Below are positions 1 to 7,983 of a stretch of DNA of 11,688 nucleotides, in pieces. The notes under the pieces are model-generated. The model saw only the letters and a program-made list of their open reading frames with translations. It was not told where the DNA came from and made no database searches. The DNA lies in the NCBI GenBank assembly GCA_007129525.1, contig SKVI01000217.1:1-11688 (forward strand), in the 5' to 3' direction. Numbering within the stretch: position 1 is the stretch's first letter; every line of letters begins with the position of its first letter. This stretch comes from Gemmatimonadota bacterium (lineage in GTDB: Bacteria; Gemmatimonadota; Gemmatimonadetes; Longimicrobiales; Gaopeijiaceae). The position numbers and the translations under genes were made by a program.

Positions 1-1399
1 CGTCCTTCATCTCGAAGTGGTCGTTCGGGAAGTATGTCTTCACGAACTGCCGGGTCCGCCGGACCGTCGTCTGGTCCAGCACGTCGAAGAGCACGTCCGG
101 CTTCAGCGTGAACGGGTCCATCGACGCCGCCTGCTCGAAGCGCCGTTTCAGCGACGGGATCCCCCGGTCGGCGAAGACCGCGTCGTGCTCCAGGAAGTAG
201 TTCAGGAGGTCGTAGAGGTCCCAGAGCGAGTTGTTCACCGGCGTAGCGCTCAGCATCAGGCACTTCTTCGGCGGATCACCCTGAAGCAGCCTGCGAAGTG
301 CGCGCGCACGTTTCGTGTCCGGGTTCCGGAAGGCCTGCGCCTCGTCAATGACGATGAGCGAATAGTCGTCGATCTCGCTCGAGATGGCCGCACCGTCGCC
401 CTCCCCGAGTTGCCGGTCGGCGGCCAGCTGTTCGTAGGAGATCACCTCGACGCCGCTCTGGTAGGTCGCCTTGAACTGCCCCCACATCCCGTCACGCAGC
501 TGGGCGGGCGCGATGAGCAGGGCCCGCTGCCGGCGCTGTTCGATCACCTCGGTGAAGATGTCGGCGGCGATGAAGCTCTTGCCGAGCCCGACGGAGTCGG
601 CGACGATGACGCCGTTGTACTGTTCGAGAATGCGCTTCGCCCGGGCCACGCCCTCGGTCTGAAACCGGGTCAGCCGGATCCGGGTGAATTCGTCCCGTTC
701 CGCGTCCAGCTCCTCGCCGTAGAGCTCCCAGAGCGCCCGCAGGTAGATGAGGTGCGGGTCGTAGGCCTTGAACCGGGCCCGGTAGATGTCGGCCAGGTCA
801 TAGGGGTCCGCATCGTCCCAGAGCCGGTCGAACCACTCCTGCACCCGCGTTGCCTTCTCGGGATCGTAGTGCCCGAGGTTCAGCTCCAGGTTCGTGGTGA
901 GCCCGGCGGCGGTGAAGTTCGAGCTGCCGGCGATCACGCCGCGGCCTTCGCTGAACAGGTAGGCCTTCCCGTGGAGGAACCGGCGGCCGTAGCGCCGCAC
1001 CTCGATTCGCCCGGAGTCCAGGAACTCGAGGAGCCCCCGGATGTGCCGGTCGGTCTCCCGGGTGAACGGCATCCGGTCCAGGTCCTGTTTCACCTTCTCC
1101 ACGGTTTCCTCGAGCACCCGGCGGGCCCGTATGTGTTCGAGGGCCTCGCCGGAGGGCTCCCCCAGCTTGCGCTCCAGCCCGCGGCCGGCGGGGAGCGGCT
1201 CGGCGCCGATGAGCAGCCGCACGCCGCCGAACTTCTCGAGTGCGGAACGCAGGCGCCCGAATCCGGCCGGGTTGAAGTACCCGGTGGCAATGGCGATCTC
1301 GGAGAGGTTGCCCCACTCCTCGAGCTTATCGGTATAGGCAATGATCGCCCGCTCGAGCGTGTTGCCGTCCAGGTTGTCGACGTGGGACGGCGCGCTCAT
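1..1399 (-). CDS. PLD nuclease-SNF2 helicase fusion, C-terminus outside window
   Basis: This is the N-terminal 466 residues of a DNA translocase/nuclease, probably acting on foreign DNA together with the methyltransferase encoded just upstream. A phospholipase-D-type domain lies at about residues 10-200, with an HGK motif (H143, K145) followed by GSSNF at 158-162, one HKD half-site. A SNF2/superfamily-2 motor begins at about 240: Walker A ADSVGLGKS (267-275), DEAQ box (352-355) and SATPVNN motif III (384-390). The second RecA lobe must lie beyond the window edge. The ATG at 1397-1399 overlaps the methyltransferase stop as ATGA, so the two are translationally coupled. PLD-SNF2 fusions paired with Eco57I-type methylases are known from DISARM-like and other defence loci. 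Membership in a particular named system is not shown by this fragment. A lone HKD site implies dimerisation or a second copy further on. Confidence 0.9.
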   Translation of the reverse strand, partial: MSAPSHVDNLDGNTLERAIIAYTDKLEEWGNLSEIAIATGYFNPAGFGRLRSALEKFGGVRLLIGAEPLPAGRGLERKLGEPSGEALEHIRARRVLEETVEKVKQDLDRMPFTRETDRHIRGLLEFLDSGRIEVRRYGRRFLHGKAYLFSEGRGVIAGSSNFTAAGLTTNLELNLGHYDPEKATRVQEWFDRLWDDADPYDLADIYRARFKAYDPHLIYLRALWELYGEELDAERDEFTRIRLTRFQTEGVARAKRILEQYNGVIVADSVGLGKSFIAADIFTEVIEQRRQRALLIAPAQLRDGMWGQFKATYQSGVEVISYEQLAADRQLGEGDGAAISSEIDDYSLIVIDEAQAFRNPDTKRARALRRLLQGDPPKKCLMLSATPVNNSLWDLYDLLNYFLEHDAVFADRGIPSLKRRFEQAASMDPFTLKPDVLFDVLDQTTVRRTRQFVKTYFPNDHFEMKD

Positions 1400-4300
1400 C
1401 GGCGGTTCTCCCAGGCCTCGAAGTGCCGGAGGGTCGCCCGGAGCCGCTCCTCGTAGTCCCAGCCTTCGTGGAAGGTCTCGTAGATGTGGGCCATGTGTTC
1501 TTCCGTCAGCCCGTAGAGGTGCGCGGCCACGGCATCGAGTTCGTGGATCATGTCCTCCTTTTCGTCCGGCTCGAGCGGTCCGCATTCGACCCCGACGCTC
1601 TGGGCCCATTCTGCAAACCGTTCGTCCGGGCAGGCCAGCCGGCCGGCCAGTGCGACGACGCGTTGCCACAGCGGGTCGCTTCGATCTGGGCGGGGCACCG
1701 GGAGGGGGTTAAAGACGTGAAAGTCGACATGTGTCTCGACAAAACGTCTCGCGTACCAGTCCAACGGGATCGAGCCAAGGGTCCCAACGAGAAACGCCTG
1801 ATCCATTTCATCTCCACGAGGCCATAGGAGGTACGGTGCAACATCCGTCAGTACGACCTTCGCGGGTGCCAAGGCGACTCTGATGGTCCTGGAGTCAGTC
1901 GCCCTGGAGATCCGCCTGAAGACCACCCGTGGAGACAGGCATGGGAGCGTGGTCTCATCATTTCGCCATGCCTCGGGGAACTCTGCGAACCCCGACCGAC
2001 TCGTAGATCGACCCCTCTTTTCCTGTAGCCGGGACCGGGCCGTGTCGGGATCGATCCACGCATAGTAGGATCCGGTGTCAGGCGTCCACAGGTCGAACGA
2101 TTCTCCCTTGAACACAGGCCAATAGCCCTCGGGGCGCTCCTTTGACTCAAGGTCCATGAATGGCTTGCCTTTCGTGCTGTTCAGGTCGCCCTGAACGGGC
2201 CTGGCTCGCCATTCGCCCTTGTGATCGCGGTCGAGTCGGGGGCTCAGCCTGATCTGGCCGAAGATCTCTACGGATTCGGGGGATGGCAGTAACGGGAACG
2301 AGGCGGTGTCGTTCCATTCCAGAACCTCTTGGCCGTCAAATTCGGCGGGTTCCTTCTGGGCACGCCTCTTGAAGTCCTCTAGGCTGGAAAACGGGCCAGT
2401 GAGGGCAACTTGGGAGCCCTCAGCCCCCTCGCGTCGAGTGATGGCCGTGAGGCCGATGGTGTATTGTGGATGGACGCCAGTGAACACCCATGTCCGATTA
2501 TTTACCAGCATCGTGATGCTGATCTCCTCGGCCGCCATAAGCATCACCTTCCGAAACTCATCACCCCCTTTGGCAGCGAGGGCCGAACGAGGCAGCACGA
2601 CTCCGATGCGTCCGCCGTCAGGCGAAACCAGGTCCCAAAACCGCCACACGAAGGCCTTGTAGAGATCCGGGTGCCCGGTGGAGATGCCCGGATAGGCCCC
2701 TGCGACGAGGAGTTCACGCACTGTGTCGGCGGCGTTCCGCTCCTCCTCCAGGCGTTCGACGAGATCCGGTCTGTCCTTGTAGTACTGGGCCTTCAGTGCT
2801 TCAGCCTCCCTCTGGGAAACAGCCCGGAGTCCTGGGAAGTGCCGTGCCCAGAAGCCGTGCTCCTCCACCATGGGCTTCTCCCAGGGCGGGTTCCCGAGGA
2901 TCGTGTCAAAACCGCCCCGCTCGCCCAGGAACACCTGCGGAAAGGCAAGCGGGAAATGGAGGGTCTCCTGCTCGGCGAGCACCTCCTCGGCCCGCCCCAC
3001 GAGGTCGACTCGGCGGTCTTCGTCAAGGCGACCCTCGAGAAGGGCCGTGACCTGCTGGTCGTCGATGGCCTCGGCCAGATCGGAGTCGATCCGGGACGCC
3101 GTGAGGATCGTGAACAGGGCTTCCTCGTCCCGGGTCTCTTCCCGGAGTTCCTGGTAGAGTTTCCTGGCTTCGGCAATCTCGGCGCCGCTGGCGTCGGCGA
3201 GCTTTCCGAGCCGTTCGAGCGGCTCTGCCACGCCCGACAGGATTTCGCTCGTGACCGGTGCGAAGAGGTCGTCCCGGTTCGCCCCGATGAGCTCCGAGGC
3301 CTCCTCAAAGGTCGCGATGCCGACGAGCGAGTTGCCGCACACCAGATTCTCGTCCAGAAGCGACAGGGGGAGGCCCGGCACGAAGGTGTGGATCCAGAGC
3401 GACACCCGGGCGAGCTCGACGGCCATCGGGTTCAGGTCCACCCCGTAGATGCACCGGCGCGCGATCTGGCGCCGGAGCAGTTGGGCGTCCTCGATGGGAT
3501 CCCCGCCCCAGTCGTCGCCCAGGGTCTCCATGGCGACCCTACGAAGCCGGGCGATCTCCTCCGTCACGTCCTCGAGCGGCCGCTCCGTGAGGTAGCTTAC
3601 GAGGCGTCGTTCGATGCGGTCCACCGCGGCGACCAGGAAGTGGCCGGAGCCCATGGCGATGTCGGCCGCCCTGAACTCGAAGAAGCGCCGGCCCGCCTCG
3701 CGGTCACCCATCTCGTCCAGCCGCTCCAGGTGCTCGTCCAGCGCCGGCTCGAGCGCCCGGTCCAGCAGATGCTCCACTGCGAACGACTTCGTGTAGTACG
3801 ACCCGGTCGTCTTTCGGGCACCGGACCGGTTGTGGAGGTAGACCTCACCCTCCCGGATGTCCACGTCCTGTCCTTCCTCGGCCGGCACCAGCTCCTTCTT
3901 CTTGCCCCGCTCCCTGAGATCCGTCTCCGCGACGGCCAACTCTGATTCCAGTAGCCCCTCGTACATGGTGCCGAACTCCCGGACCCCGAGGGAGCGGAAA
4001 TCCACGGGGCCCTCGACGCCTTCGTCGGTCTCGTCCAGGAGGAGGGACGCCAGGGCCGGAGCAAGGCGCGAATCGGGCACCGAGATCTTCTCCAGGATCG
4101 CCCCGGACTCGGCCACCTCCGGGTCTGAGGAGAATAGCCCTCCGTTGTAGGCCGGCACCCGCCACTCCGGATTCCCGCGGTCCACGGCTCGCCACAGCTG
4201 CCTGAGTTCGTTCCAGAGGTGGGGCTCGCCCGACCACTCGAGGTCGGACGCCCGTGCCTCGGCAAGCCGCTGCGCCATGCGCTTCAGGCTATGCTCCCGG

Positions 4301-5412
4301 TAGGACCGGGAGGAGTGGAGCGGCAGGAGGTCCCTGTCTTCCGCATAGGCGACGAAGAGGGTCCGGAAGAGCACCCGGAGGGCAACGTCGTAGGCGAGGG
4401 TGAGGTCGTCCTCCACCGGCTCTTCGATCCCGAGGGCCTCGAAGACGGCCCGGGCGACCCGAGGCACGACCTCCAGGTAGACCTTCTCCCGAAGCCGGCC
4501 GCTCAGGTCCGCCGCGTAGTCTTCGCTCCGGGAGAGGATCTCCTCGAAGGAGCCGCCGGACTCCAGGGCCTCGGCACTGAACAGGAGCCAGAGGTAGGCT
4601 GCCTGCTCCTCCGGGAGTAGGTCGAGGTTCAGTTCGATGTAGGTCTCCGACTGCCCGCGCTGCCCGACCCCCACGCCGGACTTGGCTGGATAGAGCCGGA
4701 GCGAGGAGTCGGCCGCGATGACCACGTACTCGAGATTCTCGCGTGCGGCGATGGAGACGGCGAAGGACACGGGCGAGGTCCCGTCGAACCGGTCGGCGGA
4801 GACATCGATCTCGTCGTGCCGATCGAGAAGCACGGCCACGGCCCGCTTCGACCCTCCGGCGTAGAGGATCATCCCGGGGCCCGGGAGGTCCTCCGTCTCG
4901 AACCCGAGTCCCTGGATGAGGCTCCGGCCGCGCTGCCGGCGGACCGGCTTTCCCTTCTTCAGGGCGGGCGTCCAGTCACCACGGGCGGGCACCCCGTGCT
5001 CCAGCTCCTGCATGGCCAGAAGCCCCCCGTTTCGGAGCCCCGGAATCCGGGAATCCAGCTGCGGCAGGAGCTGGTGCAGAGTCCGGATCCCGTGATGTCG
5101 GTCCCGAGCGCCCAGGACGATCTCGCAGACCGCTTCGACCTCGGGCAACGGCAGAGACCGAAACTCCACCGGGTTGTGTTCGTTCGGTCCGTAGACCGCG
5201 CACTTTTCTTCGCCCCAGGGCCAAACGACGAGGACCGGCGCCGGGCGACGGCCCGCCCGGTCCCGGAAGGCGTCCCTTAGTTCGGACAGGTTCGGCTTGC
5301 GGTCTCCGTCCTCGAGAACCACGACCTCGAAAGGCATACTGCCGTGGCCGAGAAAGAGTCGGGCCTCTCGTCCTGAGACCGTCGTCGGGCGCGCGCTTCT
5401 GCTGGATAGCAT
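1396..5412 (-). CDS. Eco57I-type adenine-N6 DNA methyltransferase (restriction-modification or defence)
   Basis: This 1338-residue protein should methylate adenine in a specific DNA target using S-adenosylmethionine. The AdoMet-binding motif DIAMGSGHF is at residues 584-592, a DLNP motif at 659-662 is followed by the family's LARVSLWIH stretch, and the catalytic NPPW is at 841-844. The C-terminal part, around 1205-1242, has the DWYARRFVETHVDFHVFNPLPVPRP type of ending (shown here only in part by FNPLPVPRP) seen in large Eco57I/PglX-like methylases, and probably belongs to target recognition. The roughly 550-residue N-terminal region shows no clear PD-ExK nuclease motif, so cleavage may be supplied by the PLD domain of the coupled helicase. 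The start at 5412 is favoured over an internal ATG at 5337 because it has a perfect AGGAGG 11 bases upstream. A promoter-like site lies about 165-190 bases upstream. GC falls to about 48-58% in sampled stretches of the C-terminal third, against about 70% in the N-terminal half. Confidence 0.92.
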   Translation of the reverse strand: MLSSRSARPTTVSGREARLFLGHGSMPFEVVVLEDGDRKPNLSELRDAFRDRAGRRPAPVLVVWPWGEEKCAVYGPNEHNPVEFRSLPLPEVEAVCEIVLGARDRHHGIRTLHQLLPQLDSRIPGLRNGGLLAMQELEHGVPARGDWTPALKKGKPVRRQRGRSLIQGLGFETEDLPGPGMILYAGGSKRAVAVLLDRHDEIDVSADRFDGTSPVSFAVSIAARENLEYVVIAADSSLRLYPAKSGVGVGQRGQSETYIELNLDLLPEEQAAYLWLLFSAEALESGGSFEEILSRSEDYAADLSGRLREKVYLEVVPRVARAVFEALGIEEPVEDDLTLAYDVALRVLFRTLFVAYAEDRDLLPLHSSRSYREHSLKRMAQRLAEARASDLEWSGEPHLWNELRQLWRAVDRGNPEWRVPAYNGGLFSSDPEVAESGAILEKISVPDSRLAPALASLLLDETDEGVEGPVDFRSLGVREFGTMYEGLLESELAVAETDLRERGKKKELVPAEEGQDVDIREGEVYLHNRSGARKTTGSYYTKSFAVEHLLDRALEPALDEHLERLDEMGDREAGRRFFEFRAADIAMGSGHFLVAAVDRIERRLVSYLTERPLEDVTEEIARLRRVAMETLGDDWGGDPIEDAQLLRRQIARRCIYGVDLNPMAVELARVSLWIHTFVPGLPLSLLDENLVCGNSLVGIATFEEASELIGANRDDLFAPVTSEILSGVAEPLERLGKLADASGAEIAEARKLYQELREETRDEEALFTILTASRIDSDLAEAIDDQQVTALLEGRLDEDRRVDLVGRAEEVLAEQETLHFPLAFPQVFLGERGGFDTILGNPPWEKPMVEEHGFWARHFPGLRAVSQREAEALKAQYYKDRPDLVERLEEERNAADTVRELLVAGAYPGISTGHPDLYKAFVWRFWDLVSPDGGRIGVVLPRSALAAKGGDEFRKVMLMAAEEISITMLVNNRTWVFTGVHPQYTIGLTAITRREGAEGSQVALTGPFSSLEDFKRRAQKEPAEFDGQEVLEWNDTASFPLLPSPESVEIFGQIRLSPRLDRDHKGEWRARPVQGDLNSTKGKPFMDLESKERPEGYWPVFKGESFDLWTPDTGSYYAWIDPDTARSRLQEKRGRSTSRSGFAEFPEAWRNDETTLPCLSPRVVFRRISRATDSRTIRVALAPAKVVLTDVAPYLLWPRGDEMDQAFLVGTLGSIPLDWYARRFVETHVDFHVFNPLPVPRPDRSDPLWQRVVALAGRLACPDERFAEWAQSVGVECGPLEPDEKEDMIHELDAVAAHLYGLTEEHMAHIYETFHEGWDYEERLRATLRHFEAWENRR

Positions 5413-5423
5413 CCGAGAATCTT

Positions 5424-5429
5424 CCTCCT
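5424..5429 (-). promoter_or_regulatory. Ribosome binding site of the methyltransferase gene
   Basis: The minus strand carries a perfect AGGAGG 11 bases before the ATG at 5412. This decides the start: the alternative internal ATG at 5335-5337, which would remove 25 residues, has no purine-rich sequence in front of it. Confidence 0.7.
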
Positions 5430-5576
5430 GATGGGAGTGGAGGGGGCAGGTACCGACGGTGCAGGCTCAGGACTGGGTGACCGCAAAGTTTCGGGCCTAT
5501 CCACCCGCACTCTCGTCCGCAGGCGTATCGCCCCGGCGAGGTCGCCCCCACACCGGTGGCTTTTCACCTCCAGACC

Positions 5577-5605
5577 ATTATTCCGGAGGCCCATGCCGGT
5601 GTAAG
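5577..5605 (-). promoter_or_regulatory. Candidate sigma-70-type promoter for methyltransferase-helicase operon
   Basis: On the minus strand a CTTACA box (5600-5605, four of six matches to TTGACA) is followed after exactly 17 bases by AATAAT (5577-5582, five of six matches to TATAAT). Transcription would start near 5570 and leave a leader of about 160 bases before the ATG at 5412. The AATAAT is one of few AT-rich hexamers in this spacer. It is a match by eye only, and the sigma factor preference of the host is unknown. Confidence 0.4.
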
Positions 5606-5702
5606 GGAACGTGGCCCCAGGACTGCCCCAGCCGCAAGTCGGGACGAGGCCCCTGAGACTCCGGCACAGGAATGTCAAACCCCTTCGCCGGATCCGGGGC
5701 CT

Positions 5703-5939
5703 TTACTCCACTGGTAAGAACTCACCCGTGATAATGCCGAGTCCTACCTCCTCCCTCCCGTCGGCCAGATAGACTTCTAACGCATGCGTCCACCACCGCC
5801 ACACCTGATGACGATACGCCTCTAGCTCCGGGTCTCTGAGATCATCGATGGCGACGGCAATGATCGCTTCAGCGACGGAGGATCCGTCGGATCGGTACCG
5901 CAGGTCGAGCTCGTACGCGACGGGAGTAGGTAGTACCAT
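5703..5939 (-). CDS. Small protein of unknown function (78 aa)
   Basis: I do not recognise this protein. It has a balanced composition that looks coding: an acidic N-terminal half with a hydrophobic stretch (VAEAIIAVAIDDL, residues 22-34), then an aromatic-rich segment (HQVWRWWTHALEVYL) and an acidic, glycine-containing end. No signal peptide, transmembrane helix or known motif is visible. The frame is closed upstream by a stop at 5994-5996, and the ATG at 5937-5939 is the only usable start. No Shine-Dalgarno sequence precedes it, but an extended -10 promoter candidate lies 54-62 bases upstream. It sits between the ATPase and methyltransferase genes on the same strand, with gaps of about 190 and 290 bases. 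It could be an accessory or anti-toxin-like small protein, a remnant, or a chance ORF. Spacing and composition slightly favour a real gene. Confidence 0.4.
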   Translation of the reverse strand: MVLPTPVAYELDLRYRSDGSSVAEAIIAVAIDDLRDPELEAYRHQVWRWWTHALEVYLADGREEVGLGIITGEFLPVE

Positions 5940-5992
5940 GGGATCGCAGGCGGAAGTGCAACTGGATCCCCGAGGTTCGCGGTTCTCGACCC

Positions 5993-6001
5993 ATCATACC
6001 A
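5993..6001 (-). promoter_or_regulatory. Candidate extended -10 promoter for the 78-aa ORF
   Basis: The minus strand reads TGGTATGAT: a TATGAT hexamer (five of six matches to TATAAT) preceded by the TGn of extended -10 promoters. No -35 box is seen at 16-18 bases. Transcription would start near 5986, inside an imperfect dyad at 5971-5988 bounded by CGAG and CTCG, about 47 bases before the ATG at 5939. Confidence 0.35.
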
Positions 6002-6051
6002 TAGCTGAATCGGCCGTAGTACCGCAGGCCATTTCGCGAGGCTCAAGACCA

Positions 6052-6078
6052 CCGACCGAACCGACCGAGCCGACCGGT
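6052..6078. repeat. Three tandem 9-bp repeats, CCGACCGNN
   Basis: Three adjacent units, CCGACCGAA, CCGACCGAG and CCGACCGGT, follow each other at an exact 9-base period in the spacer between the ATPase gene and the 78-aa ORF. The same CCGACCGA core recurs as both arms of a hairpin at 7984-8027 in the divergent region. This suggests binding sites for an element-encoded protein, though GC-rich DNA makes short repeats cheap. Confidence 0.6.
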
Positions 6079-6081
6079 CCT

Positions 6082-6113
6082 CCGGAGACAGGCGATCTAT
6101 TGCCCGCCTCCGG
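6082..6113 (-). terminator. Strong RNA hairpin just downstream of the ATPase gene
   Basis: In minus-strand RNA, 6113-6102 pairs with 6093-6082 as a 12-bp stem with an 8-base loop (AAUAGAUC). Ten pairs are Watson-Crick and two are G.U. On the plus strand those two pairs become A.C mismatches, so the fold favours the minus-strand transcript. It begins 17 bases after the ATPase stop codon. There is no U-tract, so it is either a weak or factor-dependent terminator or a 3'-end stabiliser. The arms contain an 11-bp direct repeat (CCTCCGGAGAC at 6079-6089 and 6107-6117), each copy with an 8-bp palindrome. Confidence 0.45.
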
Positions 6114-6129
6114 AGACGATCCAGGGGAC

Positions 6130-7722
6130 CTACGGTCCGAGCCCGAGTCGCTTCCACGCTCGATCGAGAAAGCGCTTCCGCGGCGGCGGGGAGACTTTGG
6201 GATCCCTCCGCTCAGGTTGCTTCGTCCGTTTGGGGGTGGACCGACGAATGACGGCGTCGCCGCCTGCCGGAGGCGGGTCGGACACCGCGGACGCCTGCTG
6301 GTCGGTGAGCCGGAGCATCTTCCGGCTCGCGCGGTCCGAGGACCGGAAGTCCTCCACCTCGATCCCCTGGCTTGCGAGGGCAGGTCTGAGCCTGGTCAGC
6401 TGGCTCGAGAGGACGTTCGCCGCCCGCGGCCACCCAGGGCCCCTGCTTCGCACCCGCCCGCCCAGCTCGGCCAGCAGGTCCGTGTGCGTCCCCTCCCACA
6501 CCCCATGCTCCTGCACCAGGTCCACCAGGGCAGGCCCGAAGGGTGACGCCTCGATCGCAGCTCGGTAGTGCGACGCTTCGTTTCGCCGATGCGCCTCCAG
6601 GAAATCTGAAGCTTTAGCACCGATCGCCGGCATCGCCGCGGCCGCGACCCGAGCGGCGTCCGCCATGCGGGGGAGAGGCCCGTTGACCTCGTGTCGATGC
6701 TTCAGCGCCAACTGGAGCCCGTCGAGGAGAAGCGCGAAAAAATGAGGGTGGGCTTCCTTGAATCGGGGCCAGAGGTCCCCCTCGGCCATCCGGGATCCCT
6801 CCGACAGCCTGGGAAGGTCGAAGACGATCGCCCGGTCGATCGCATCGGGCCGATCAAGCACGGATCCGACACCGGTCAGCACGAGACTCGCCTGTGCCGG
6901 GATGACGGACACCTCCCTATCCGTGTACAGCGACCGTGCGGCGTGGGACGCACCCGTGCTCACCCGGCAGAGGCGGTCCGACTCTCGTTGGTTGAGATCT
7001 GAGAGGTTGTCGAAGGCCACCACTTGCTGGCTCATGCATGCCAGGGCCAGGTCCTGGTCTCCCCGCGGTAGGCTCTGCACGGGACTGGTCTGAGGGTCCG
7101 TCATTGCGATGAACATCCTGGCCGCCGTCGTCTTGGCCGTGCCGTGCTCCCCTTGGAGCACCGTGATGGGGCGCGCCCCCTCCGGCCACAGCGCCGCCAC
7201 CAGCGCGCCAAAGAAGAGTAGCTGGGTGTCGTGGTCCGGCAGATTGACGAGCTCGTGGAGCTCGGGAGCTGTCCGTTCCGACCGCTTCCTCGGCAAGGGC
7301 AGGGCCTCGGCCCGCTCGGACCGAAAGAATTTGACCGGCACCTCGTCCACGACCTTCCACTCGTCCTCCGTCACCTGCACCGCCCTGCCACTACCGTCGG
7401 CCAGGTCGATATAGAGGTGACCCTCGTGGAGGGCCGATCGGGTCCAGATCCGGGCGGTCCGCCCACTGGATCGGCCCCTGACGTCGAGCACTCGTACTGC
7501 CGCCCGGACCTGGGCCTTCCTGATCACCCGGCCCGTCTCCTGCACCACTTGATCTGTCAGCCAGTAGGCAGTGGCTTCGGACCGCACCGGCAGGTGACAC
7601 AGGACATCCCCAGCCTCCACAGAAATGAAACTACGGGCATGCTGGTCCTGCCACGGCTCCAGCTTGTCGATGAGACGCTCCAAGGCCTCCTGAAGAGTCC
7701 CGTCTTGTGTTTTTTTCGGCAT
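6130..7722 (-). CDS. Phage/plasmid P4/D5-like helicase ATPase, without primase domain
   Basis: This 530-residue ATPase resembles the C-terminal helicase part of phage and integrative-element primase-helicases, which unwind or load on element DNA for replication. Walker A is GEHGTAKT (191-198, K197), preceded by VLQ. Then come the family's TDPQTSPVQSLPRGDQDLAL stretch, Walker B VVAFDN (234-239), an SLYTDREV segment (264-271), a sensor LTG (282-284) and DR at 296-297. This is the VLxGEQGSAKST-type family. The C-terminal region (about 390-470) looks like a winged helix (GVWEGTHTDLLAELG), followed by a basic, proline-rich tail. The N-terminal 150 residues have no primase catalytic motif that I can see. 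I chose the ATG at 7722 because AAGGG lies 11 bases upstream; an in-frame ATG at 7743 would add seven residues. The strand is shared with the defence genes and the gene is divergent from the integrase. Confidence 0.85.
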   Translation of the reverse strand: MPKKTQDGTLQEALERLIDKLEPWQDQHARSFISVEAGDVLCHLPVRSEATAYWLTDQVVQETGRVIRKAQVRAAVRVLDVRGRSSGRTARIWTRSALHEGHLYIDLADGSGRAVQVTEDEWKVVDEVPVKFFRSERAEALPLPRKRSERTAPELHELVNLPDHDTQLLFFGALVAALWPEGARPITVLQGEHGTAKTTAARMFIAMTDPQTSPVQSLPRGDQDLALACMSQQVVAFDNLSDLNQRESDRLCRVSTGASHAARSLYTDREVSVIPAQASLVLTGVGSVLDRPDAIDRAIVFDLPRLSEGSRMAEGDLWPRFKEAHPHFFALLLDGLQLALKHRHEVNGPLPRMADAARVAAAAMPAIGAKASDFLEAHRRNEASHYRAAIEASPFGPALVDLVQEHGVWEGTHTDLLAELGGRVRSRGPGWPRAANVLSSQLTRLRPALASQGIEVEDFRSSDRASRKMLRLTDQQASAVSDPPPAGGDAVIRRSTPKRTKQPERRDPKVSPPPRKRFLDRAWKRLGLGP

Positions 7723-7983
7723 TAGAAAACACCCTTCCCTCATCTGGTTTTGTTGCCTTTCGGCCGCGCCGGCCCGGAGGGTCTAGGCTGGCTACACGGA
7801 CACCGTAGATGAGGATTTCGTGCGTCCCAAGGATCCGGGCGACGATGGTCATGAGCGTCGCGCCAACGGGTCGATAGGGGAGGTGCGGGCACGATCCAGG
7901 CTCCTCTCGGGAAAGGGGGCGGTCTCACGGCAGGACATCCGGTACCAGATCATCCAGGGCCGATGGCGAGAGGATCGGCCGAG

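Larger units (their letters stand above)
5413..5702. other. Non-coding leader between 78-aa ORF and methyltransferase gene
   Basis: Open frames across this 290-base stretch are proline/arginine-rich, run antisense or through the neighbouring starts, and have no ribosome binding site. It holds the promoter candidate at 5577-5605 and the AGGAGG at 5424-5429. A TTGACA on the minus strand (5673-5678) has no matching -10 box at the right distance. No convincing terminator after the 78-aa ORF is visible. Confidence 0.5.

Noticed and set aside
17..1456. 479-codon open frame on the plus strand
   Set aside because: It lies antisense to the PLD-SNF2 helicase, whose motifs are clear. Its product is valine/proline/arginine-rich with no domain, as expected for the complement of a high-GC gene.
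2410..3945. 511-codon open frame on the plus strand
   Set aside because: It is antisense to the methyltransferase motifs at 2881-2892 and 3637-3663. It has no recognisable domain and no ribosome binding site.
5430..5600. Possible structured non-coding RNA (GGGGGCGACC-type start, several GC stems on the minus strand)
   Set aside because: No tmRNA, RNase P, riboswitch or group II intron core elements could be identified. Short GC stems are expected by chance here.
7631..7852. Possible small minus-strand gene (73 codons) overlapping the ATPase start
   Set aside because: The first 22 residues look protein-like, but there is no ribosome binding site. It overlaps the ATPase coding sequence by about 90 bases, and the second half is glycine/arginine/alanine-rich noise.
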